Source: JBOGUF01 sp050696075
Lineage (GTDB): Bacteria; Chloroflexota; Chloroflexia; Thermomicrobiales; UBA6265
DNA length: 11,986 nucleotides
Direction: 5' to 3'
NCBI GenBank assembly: GCA_050696075.1
Contig: JBOGUF010000051.1
Location: 1 to 11,986 of the forward strand
This document shows, piece by piece, positions 1-6,600 of the stretch. The notes beneath the pieces were generated by a model. The model saw only the letters and a list, made by a program, of their open reading frames with translations, did not search any database and was not told where the DNA came from. Position 1 is the first letter of the stretch. Every line of letters begins with the position of its first letter. A program made the translations under genes and the position numbers.

Positions 1-1919
1 CCGCGGCGCTGGCCGGCGCTGGCCGCGACGCCGGCCAGCGTTTGGCTGCGGTCGGCGAGCAATCGACGGCAGCCATGGCGACGACCGCCCAGCAGATGCG
101 AGGTGGTCTCGATCAGGGCCTGGCCGATCTCTCCGGATTGCTCGGCCAGGGGCAAGCGACCTTCCGAGCGAGCAGCGCGACGGCGGTCGGCCAGTCCCGC
201 TCCGCCATGGCGCGGGCGGCAGAACAGGCGACGATGTCCGCCCTGGATCCGCGCAAGCTGGTCGGAGACCTACTGAGTTTCATTGGCCCATTGTGGTCCG
301 CGGTTGCCCCGTTCTTTCAGGCCATGGGGGACCAGTTCGTCTGGACCCTCAAACAGGTGGCGAATTTTTACAAGGGGTTCGTTTGGGGAGAGACCGCCTT
401 CGCGGATCTGTGGGGCGCCGACGTGATCGCCTTCATCGGCGATCTGGTCGCCGGCTTCCTCGTCTGGGGCGACATCCGCGACATCATCAAGCACTTTGGG
501 ACGTTTTTCATCGATCTGTTCAGCGGCAAGGGGATCCGTTGGCTGGCCCTGATTCTCGGGATCGTGGCCATCATCTCCCTCTACCCCGTGGCGGGCGATA
601 TCTTCAAGGTGATCGTCAAGGGCATCATGAAGTTCTTCGTGAAAGAGGCGGCACAGAAGCTCGCGAAGGAGATCACGGAGCGGCTCCTCAAAGTCTTCAC
701 GCAGGCGGAGATCGATCGCCTGGTCAAGGAGCTCGGCGAAGAACTCGTCGCCGAGTTGGTTGAGGAGGTCGGTGAGAAGGCGCTCAAGGAGTTGGTGGAC
801 ACCTTCGGCGAGGCCGGGGTGAAGCAACTCGTCAAGACATTCTCGGTCGACGGTCTCAAGGATCTGATCGGCATGTTCCCGGCCAAGGACCTGAAAAAGC
901 TGGTCGATGCCTTCCCGCTCAATACGCTGAAGGATCTGGTCGATCGGTTCCTGGTCAAGGGGCTCAAGGAGCTTGTCGACAAGATTGGCGTGCAGTTACT
1001 CAAGGATCTCGTCGATCGACTCCTCGATGCCCTGCAGCCGCTCGTCGAGAAGTTCACCGCCGCCGGCCTGAAAACGTTGCTCGACACGTTCACGGTCCAG
1101 GAACTCAAGGACATCGTCGACGGGTTTGGCGCGCGAGGACTCAAGGAACTAGTCGACGCCTTCTCAGCCAAGGGTGTCAAAGAACTGGTGGGAACCTTCA
1201 AGGTCGACGGTTTGCAGAAGCTGGTGGTTGCCTTTCCACTCGATAAGCTGAAGGAACTCGTCCAGAAGGTTCTCCTCAAAGACCTCAAGACCCTAATGGA
1301 CGAAGTGGACGCCCAAGGACTGAAGAATCTGGTCGATGGCCTTGGGATGGACGCGCTCGGGAAGCTCATTCAGGAACTCGGGGCCGACGTGATCGCGCGG
1401 CTCGTCCGCGGCATGGATGCCAGTACGTTCCACACGGTGAGCTTCATCGACTCGATTCCGAGAGTCGGGGGGATTGACGATTTCGTCGCCCTCGTCAGGC
1501 GGGACGGACCAGACGCGATGATCAAGTATGGAGCCGACGCGCTGCAAAAAGTCGGCAAAGCCGACCTGGAGACCTTCGCCGGCATCGTTGCCGCGACGAT
1601 CTCGCCGGAGAAGCTGAAGAAGAAGTGGAAGCACGCCAAGGACTTTGGGATCCCCGGCACGTTCAAGGACAAGGATCTCGTGGCCCACCAGCAATTCAGG
1701 GACGCCCTCAACAAGGTGGTCGCCAACCCGGACTTCGTCTATGTCGGTCCGTACAGCGACTTCCCCCACGCGGCCCACTTCTTCCAGGGCGATCTGATCG
1801 TGATCGTCGAGTTGGCAGGCGACTTCATCTCCGGTTGGGGCAATGCAGGTAATAAACTGGCGGGCATTCGTGTCACGGCGCCACCAAAGGTGGGCGCCAA
1901 GAACTTCCGCGTGAGGTAA
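1..1919 (+). CDS. Polymorphic toxin, C-terminal part, with colicin D-like tRNase domain (5' end outside window)
   Basis: The frame (codons from base 3) is open to the left edge, so the gene is 5'-truncated. Numbering here counts the TTG at 42 as residue 1. Residues 1-75 are Ala/Gly/Gln/Ser-rich and stalk-like. Residues 80-200 hold hydrophobic stretches (128-143, 167-182) and a GDIRD motif, which I associate with pre-toxin segments of polymorphic toxins. Residues 223 to about 459 are consecutive 12-residue repeats of the form xLKxLVDxFxxx. The C-terminus (about 525-610) matches colicin D, which cuts the anticodon loop of tRNA-Arg. It has K528-W-K530-H531, KHAKDFG at 530-536, H579 in AAHFF, and S597-G-W599. 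From memory these correspond to colicin D K608/K610/H611 and S677/W679, and the His-to-Ser spacing of 66 is the same. The N-terminal delivery domain is not visible, so the export route (eCIS, T6SS, CDI or other) is unknown. A putative immunity gene follows after 2 nt. Confidence 0.85.
   Translation, partial: AALAGAGRDAGQRLAAVGEQSTAAMATTAQQMRGGLDQGLADLSGLLGQGQATFRASSATAVGQSRSAMARAAEQATMSALDPRKLVGDLLSFIGPLWSAVAPFFQAMGDQFVWTLKQVANFYKGFVWGETAFADLWGADVIAFIGDLVAGFLVWGDIRDIIKHFGTFFIDLFSGKGIRWLALILGIVAIISLYPVAGDIFKVIVKGIMKFFVKEAAQKLAKEITERLLKVFTQAEIDRLVKELGEELVAELVEEVGEKALKELVDTFGEAGVKQLVKTFSVDGLKDLIGMFPAKDLKKLVDAFPLNTLKDLVDRFLVKGLKELVDKIGVQLLKDLVDRLLDALQPLVEKFTAAGLKTLLDTFTVQELKDIVDGFGARGLKELVDAFSAKGVKELVGTFKVDGLQKLVVAFPLDKLKELVQKVLLKDLKTLMDEVDAQGLKNLVDGLGMDALGKLIQELGADVIARLVRGMDASTFHTVSFIDSIPRVGGIDDFVALVRRDGPDAMIKYGADALQKVGKADLETFAGIVAATISPEKLKKKWKHAKDFGIPGTFKDKDLVAHQQFRDALNKVVANPDFVYVGPYSDFPHAAHFFQGDLIVIVELAGDFISGWGNAGNKLAGIRVTAPPKVGAKNFRVR
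17..40. repeat. GC-rich inverted repeat within toxin coding sequence
   Basis: A 9-bp stem (17-25 with 32-40, CGCTGGCCG / CGGCCAGCG) encloses a 6-base loop. The left arm is preceded by a second direct copy: GCGCTGGCCG occurs at 6-15 and again at 16-25. It lies inside Ala/Gly-rich coding sequence, so it may be only a by-product of GCN/GGN codons. Confidence 0.45.
708..1418 (+). repeat. Tandem 12-residue leucine-rich repeat array inside the toxin
   Basis: Nineteen consecutive units (residues 223-449), all 12 residues except one of 11, are followed by a partial twentieth. Typical units are GLKELVDAFSAK, DLKKLVDAFPLN and GLKDLIGMFPAK. Position 1 is often Gly, positions 2, 5, 6 and 9 are hydrophobic (Leu, Leu, Val, Phe) and Lys is frequent at position 3. 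The pattern suggests one short amphipathic helix plus a turn per unit, stacked into a solenoid or rod. The DNA copies have diverged and only the protein period is strict, so the array is old or under protein-level selection. Function is unknown; a spacer or translocation stalk in front of the nuclease is inference. Confidence 0.85.
1913..1916 (+). promoter_or_regulatory. Ribosome binding site of the putative immunity gene
   Basis: GAGG ends 5 bases before the ATG at 1922 and overlaps the last codons of the toxin. This supports ATG 1922 as the start and translational coupling of toxin to immunity. Confidence 0.6.
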
Positions 1920-1921
1920 GC

Positions 1922-2464
1922 ATGGGCGCATTTGTCAGTCTGGCGTTCGGGTGGGAGGGATCGCTTGAAGATAGCGCGGCCCTGGACCGCGCGCTGGACC
2001 GCGCGGGTCTACGGCTGCGCCATGCTGACCAGCCAGCAGAGGGGATGCGCGAGACGGAGTGGGCGATGTCGTATGCCGGCGAGGATCTTCCCTTGACCTG
2101 CCGGTGCTATCAGGACGCCGGATGGGTCGCCACGACGCTGGACATAGCCGAGGAGTTGTTCGAAGCAACCGGCGACCGAGCCGGTCGCGCGGACCTCGTG
2201 CAGGCGTTTGTTGACTTGGGGGCCGAACTCATGCGGCACCTTCACCTCCGCTACGTCTTTCTCGATGAGGAGGCGGAGGCCGAGATCGCGCCGTGGCAGT
2301 ACCGAGCCGACGTCCTGTTCGGGATCACGCTGGTCGCTGACGGCGTCCCAGGTCTGGCGGAGGCGATGCGGCGATCCGACGTCCAACGCGTCGAGCGATT
2401 CGACGGAGGCGTCGTGCTCTACCGCCGCCTCGACCCGGTGCCTCACTATGAGCCGCCGAATTGA
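1922..2464 (+). CDS. Putative immunity protein for the colicin D-like toxin (unrecognised family)
   Basis: I do not recognise this 180-residue acidic, soluble-looking protein. It has no signal peptide and no membrane segment. Its ATG lies 2 nt after the toxin stop with a good GAGG ribosome site, the usual layout of a toxin-immunity pair. Visible features are an acidic stretch (LDEEAEAE) around residue 117, several Trp/Tyr residues, and a C-terminal half rich in Val/Leu/Phe that ends in a Pro-rich tail. The colicin D immunity protein ImmD is much shorter (about 87 aa) and acidic, mimicking tRNA; this protein shares acidity but no motif I can see. Immunity function is inferred from position alone. 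Alternatives are an accessory protein or an unrelated hypothetical. Confidence 0.75.
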   Translation: MGAFVSLAFGWEGSLEDSAALDRALDRAGLRLRHADQPAEGMRETEWAMSYAGEDLPLTCRCYQDAGWVATTLDIAEELFEATGDRAGRADLVQAFVDLGAELMRHLHLRYVFLDEEAEAEIAPWQYRADVLFGITLVADGVPGLAEAMRRSDVQRVERFDGGVVLYRRLDPVPHYEPPN

Positions 2465-2492
2465 ACGGGGCGATTCGGCAGCCCAGACCCTC

Positions 2493-2521
2493 TTGACCAA
2501 GAAGAACACATGTTCTATTCT
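2493..2521 (+). promoter_or_regulatory. Sigma70-type promoter of the radical SAM gene
   Basis: The -35 box TTGACC (2493-2498) matches 5 of 6 consensus bases. The spacer is exactly 17 bp, and the -10 box TATTCT (2516-2521) matches 4 of 6. Transcription would begin about 7 bases downstream, at or next to the A of ATG 2528, giving a leaderless mRNA. There is no convincing Shine-Dalgarno before 2528, which agrees with this. The promoter lies just after the stop of the putative immunity gene, so the radical SAM gene is its own transcription unit. Confidence 0.65.
2503..2516. promoter_or_regulatory. LexA/SOS box (GAAC-N4-GTTC type)
   Basis: AGAACACATGTTCT has 6-bp inverted arms (AGAACA/TGTTCT) around CA. 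It fits the Gram-positive/actinobacterial SOS consensus CGAACRNRYGTTYC at 12 of 14 positions, including both GAAC and GTTC half-sites. It fills the spacer between the -35 and -10 boxes, the expected place for a repressor that blocks RNA polymerase. The site contains an upstream in-frame ATG (2510), which argues against that ATG as the start codon. Confidence 0.65.
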
Positions 2522-2527
2522 GCCGGT

Positions 2528-3466
2528 ATGGCACGAGCAACGTACACCGAGACGACCTGCAAGTCCGCGCTGAATCGCGTCTCCGGGATGCCGTTCAAGT
2601 GGTCGCTCAACCCGTATCGCGGTTGCGTGCATAGTTGCCACTACTGCTATGCTCGCGCCACCCACGCTTACTTCGGGATGAACGCGGACGAGGACTTCGA
2701 GACGAAGATCGTCGTCAAGACGAACTTCGCCGAGGTGCTCAGACGCGAGCTGGCGCGGCCGTCATGGACTGGGGAGTACGTCGCCATCGGCACGGCGACC
2801 GACGCCTACCAGCCGGCCGAGGGGCGCTTCCGCATCACGCGCCGGTCGCTGGAGGCGCTGCTGGCGTACCGGAACCCGATCGGCGTCGTCACGAAGTCGA
2901 CGCTGATCGTGCGCGACGCCGACGTGCTGATGGAATTAGCACGGGTGGCGAAAGTACGGGTCTGTTTCACCGTGACGACGCTCGATGCCGACCTTTGGCG
3001 GCTGGTGGAGCCGGGAACGCCGCCGCCAGCGAAGCGCCTCGTCGTCCTGCGTCGTCTGGCCGAGGCCGGCGTGCCCTGCGGCGTGCTGATGGCGCCCGTC
3101 TTGCCGGGCATCACCGATGCAATGGAGTCAATCGATGCCGTCGCCGCCGCAGCGATTGACCACGGAGCGACCTTCTTCGTGACGAGCGCGCTCCGGCTGG
3201 CGCCGCTGGTGAAAGAGCATTTCCTCCGTTTTGTCGAGGCCGAGATGCCGGCGATGCTCCCACGATACCAGCGCGGCTACGCCGGCACGAATGCACCCGC
3301 CGCGTACGTCGAGAAGCTTGCGGCGCGAGTGGAGGAAGTCCGGGCGCGGTACGACTTCGGCGAGGATTCGATGCGCCGGCGATATCCCGGTGACGCGAAG
3401 ACGGTGGAATCGGATTCCGGACGGCCACGGTTCACTTCACCCGAACAATTGACGTTAGCTATGTGA
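2528..3466 (+). CDS. Rv2578c-family radical SAM protein (spore photoproduct lyase-like)
   Basis: This 312-residue radical SAM protein binds a 4Fe-4S cluster through C33-x3-C37-x2-C40 (GCVHSCHYCYAR), preceded by the family motif LNPYRGC. GTATDAYQPAEG from residue 88, then TKSTLIVRD, TTLD, the EPGTPPP segment and APVLPGITD, are the landmarks of the Rv2578c / SplB-related group. That group is usually called DNA repair photolyase-like, but the substrate is not established. Length is typical. I chose ATG 2528 over ATG 2510 because 2510 lies inside the SOS box and upstream of the predicted transcription start, while 2528 sits where a leaderless transcript would begin. SOS control fits a DNA-damage role. 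The C-terminal tail (about 280-312) is low in conserved motifs. Confidence 0.9.
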   Translation: MARATYTETTCKSALNRVSGMPFKWSLNPYRGCVHSCHYCYARATHAYFGMNADEDFETKIVVKTNFAEVLRRELARPSWTGEYVAIGTATDAYQPAEGRFRITRRSLEALLAYRNPIGVVTKSTLIVRDADVLMELARVAKVRVCFTVTTLDADLWRLVEPGTPPPAKRLVVLRRLAEAGVPCGVLMAPVLPGITDAMESIDAVAAAAIDHGATFFVTSALRLAPLVKEHFLRFVEAEMPAMLPRYQRGYAGTNAPAAYVEKLAARVEEVRARYDFGEDSMRRRYPGDAKTVESDSGRPRFTSPEQLTLAM

Positions 3467-3541
3467 TGACGAGGATGCGGTTGCTATTGACCGCCGTCGC
3501 CGGCGTCGCCTGCGCTCGCAACAGAGCGTGGCCGCGACGTG

Positions 3542-3570
3542 TTGTGTGGCAAACGAGGACGCGGTAGACT
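3542..3570 (+). promoter_or_regulatory. Possible promoter of the helicase operon
   Basis: In the 217-bp gap between genes, TTGTGT (3542-3547), a 17-bp spacer and TAGACT (3565-3570) form a weak sigma70-like pair with a reasonable -10 (4 of 6) and poor -35 (3 of 6). Transcription from it would leave a leader of about 107 bases before ATG 3684. The rest of the gap shows an 8-bp palindrome TGGCGCCA (3631-3638) and nothing else I can interpret. No clear terminator follows the radical SAM gene. Confidence 0.35.
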
Positions 3571-3672
3571 CCCGCTGTCACCAGTCATCTGTTTCGGGGT
3601 CGCTCGCCGTCGGCTCGGGTGCGGTGTTGTTGGCGCCAGCCCGGCGACGTGCCCTGAGCTTCGCGCCGCCAC

Positions 3673-3678
3673 GAGAAG
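3673..3678 (+). promoter_or_regulatory. Ribosome binding site deciding the helicase start
   Basis: GAGAAG ends 5 bases before ATG 3684. It favours this start over upstream in-frame candidates from 3528, which would add 52 residues of Ala/Arg/Ser-rich sequence without family character. Confidence 0.5.
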
Positions 3679-3683
3679 ATACG

Positions 3684-6600
3684 ATGGACGTCTTTGCGCT
3701 CCGCAATCAGGTCGTCGACGACTACGCCGTCTATGTCCGCAGCTTCTTGCGCATCGCCGATCCTGAGATCATGGGTTTCGTCGAGCGGCGACTCGACGAC
3801 GGCCGGCTCTGGCCGGACCCGCTCATCCAGCTCAATCCGTCGTTTGCGCCGGGCGGCACGATCGACGAACTCGTCGGGCAGGGCGTCCTCCATCCTGAAT
3901 GCGGGCGCATTTTCCGGCGGGGCAAGAGCGAAACGGGCGCGCGGACAGGGGAACAGCTCCTGTTGCATCGCCACCAGCGCGATGCCATCGACGTCGCCCA
4001 GAGCGGCGCCTCCTATGTGCTGACGACCGGCACTGGCTCGGGGAAGAGTCTCGCCTACTTCGTGCCCATCGTCGACCACGTGCTGCGCCAGGGTTCGCGG
4101 CGGGGGATCAAGGCGATCGTCGTTTACCCGATGAATGCGCTGGTCAACTCGCAAGAGCGGGAGTTGCGCAACTATCTGCGGCATGGCTACGGACCTGGAC
4201 ATGAGCCGGTGACCTTCGCGAGCTACACCGGCCAGACCGAGGAGGACGAACGACTCGCCACCGCCGCCAACGCCCCCGACATTCTGCTCACGAACTACGT
4301 CATGCTCGAGCTGCTGATGACGCGGACCGACCCCGTCGATCGCCGCATCGTCGAGCAGGCCGAGGGGATGGTCGAGTTTCTCGTCCTCGACGAGATGCAT
4401 ACCTATCGTGGGCGGCAGGGCGCGGACGTGGCGATGCTCGTCCGACGGGTCCGCGAGCGCCTCGGTTCCCCGACCATGCGCCGCGTCGGCACCAGCGCGA
4501 CGGTGGCCGGCAAAGGGAGCCGCGAGGAGCGGCAGGCCGAGGTGGCAAAGGTCGCGACGAAGCTGTTTGGCGTGCCGGTCGAGCCGGAGCACGTCATCCC
4601 CGAGACGCTGCGCGCGGCGATCGAGCGGCCGGCTCCGTCGCCCGAGGAGCTGCGGGCGGCGGTGCTGAATGAGACACCCTACTCCGAATCACCCGATCAC
4701 GCCCGGTTCGTCGCCGATCCGCTGGCGGCCTGGGTGGAACAGAACCTTGGTCTGCGACAAGACGAGCAGGGCCGGCTCGAGCGACAGGAGCCGCTGACCC
4801 TTCGCCAGGGCGCCGAGCGCCTCCATGCGGAGACCGAGGTTCCGCTGGAACGCTGCGAGGGCCGCCTGAAGGAGGTACTGCTGGCCGGCTACCGCACGAC
4901 CGATCCGGCCACCGCCCGGCGCGTCTTCGCGTTCCGGCTCCATCAGTTCATCAGCCGCGGCGACACGGTCTACAGCACGCTGGAGACCGGCTCGGAGCGC
5001 CACTTCTCGATGGAGGGGCAGATCTACGTCGCCGGCGACCGCGATCGTCGCTTCTACCCGCTCGCCTTTTGCCGCGAGTGCGGCCAGGACTATTTCGTCG
5101 TCGATTGGGATCAGCAGGACGGGCAGCTCGAACCGCGCCGCCTGAGCGACACGGCCTCGGACGAGGAGCGCGAGCGCCAGGCCGGTTTCCTTTGGTTCGA
5201 CACGTCGGGCGAATATTGCCTGGAGCCGGATCACTTGCCGGACGGCTGGTTCGACACCAGGAAGGATGGGACGCCCTCGTTGCCGAAGCGCAACCGGGCG
5301 CGCGCCCCGCGGCCGGTCGCCGTCGGACTCGACGGCGCGATCACCCCGATCGAGGGCGACGGCCCAGCGGCGACCTGGTTCGTGCGGGCGCCGCTGGCCT
5401 TTTGCCCCGCCTGCGGACACGTCTGGGCCAGCACCGGGCGTAGCGACTTTCCGAAGTTGGCCGAGCTGGCGACCGAGGGACGCAGCACCGCTACCACGAT
5501 CCTGTCGCTGGCCGTGGTGCGGGCGCTGCGTGATGCGGCGTCCTTACCGGAGGGCGCCCGCAAGCTGCTCAGCTTCACCGACAACCGGCAGGACGCCGCG
5601 CTCCAGGCGGGTCACTTCAACGACTTCGTGCAGACGAGCATGGTCCGCGGCGCGGTGCTGGCGGCGGTGCGGGCGGGCGGCCCCGACGGACTCCAGCACG
5701 ACACGATCGCCGAGCAGGTGATGCGCCAGCTCAACCTACCGTTTGCCGAGTATGCCTCCAACCCCGAGGTGGTGCCTGCGATGCGCATCGCCACCGATCG
5801 CGCCCTGCGCGAGGTGCTCGGCTACCGGGTGTTTCACGATCTGCGGCGGGGATGGCGGGTCAACGCGCCGAACCTCGAACAGACGGGATTGCTCCGGATC
5901 GATTACCTCGGCCTGGGCGACTATTGCGCGATGGAGGAGTACTGGCAGGGGGCGCATCCGGTGTTGGCGGCCGCCGCGCCGCCAACCCGGCAGGCGGTCT
6001 GCCAGACGGTGCTCGACTGGTTCCGGCGGGAGCTGGCGATCAAGACGACCTACCTCGACCCGATGCACCAGGACCGGATTCAGCAGAACTCGAACAGCAC
6101 CCTCACCGGCGCCTGGGCGCTAGACCTCGACGAGCAGTTGGATCCGGCCACGTATGGGGTGATCGCGCCGAGCCGCCGCCGGCCGTTCGAGACCTACGTG
6201 ACGCTGACGCCGATGAGCCGGATCGGGCAATACCTGGCGAAGCCGAAAACGTGGAATGGGGCGTTCGATCAGCGTCTGCCCAAGGACGACCGGCACGAGC
6301 TGGCCACGGCGCTCGTCCAAATCCTGGTGCGGGGGGGCTACTTGGAGGCGGTCGGCACGGACCGGCACGGGGCGGACCATTTTCAACTCAAGCCCGAGAC
6401 GCTGGGCTGGCTACCGGGGGACGGCATAGCGCCGGACGATCCGACGCGCGGTGAGCGCACCGCCGAGGCGGAGCGGCAGGTCAACGCGTTCTTCCAGGAC
6501 TTCTACACCGCCGTGGCCAACGGGCTGGGGCGACGCGATACGGACGACAGTAGCCGCGCACTTAATCTGACCGGGTATGAGGCCCGCGAGCACACCGCCC

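Noticed and set aside
2510..2527. ATG 2510 as start of the radical SAM gene
   Set aside because: It lies inside the palindromic SOS box and upstream of the predicted transcription start; 2528 fits better.
3484..3672. Small minus-strand gene in the gap before the helicases
   Set aside because: The 62-residue translation is Arg/Ser/Pro-rich with no ribosome site or motif.
3528..3683. N-terminal extension of the large helicase to 3528
   Set aside because: The 52 added residues are Ala/Arg/Ser-rich, lack helicase-family character and overlap the possible promoter; ATG 3684 has a ribosome site and a family-like beginning (MDVFALRN).
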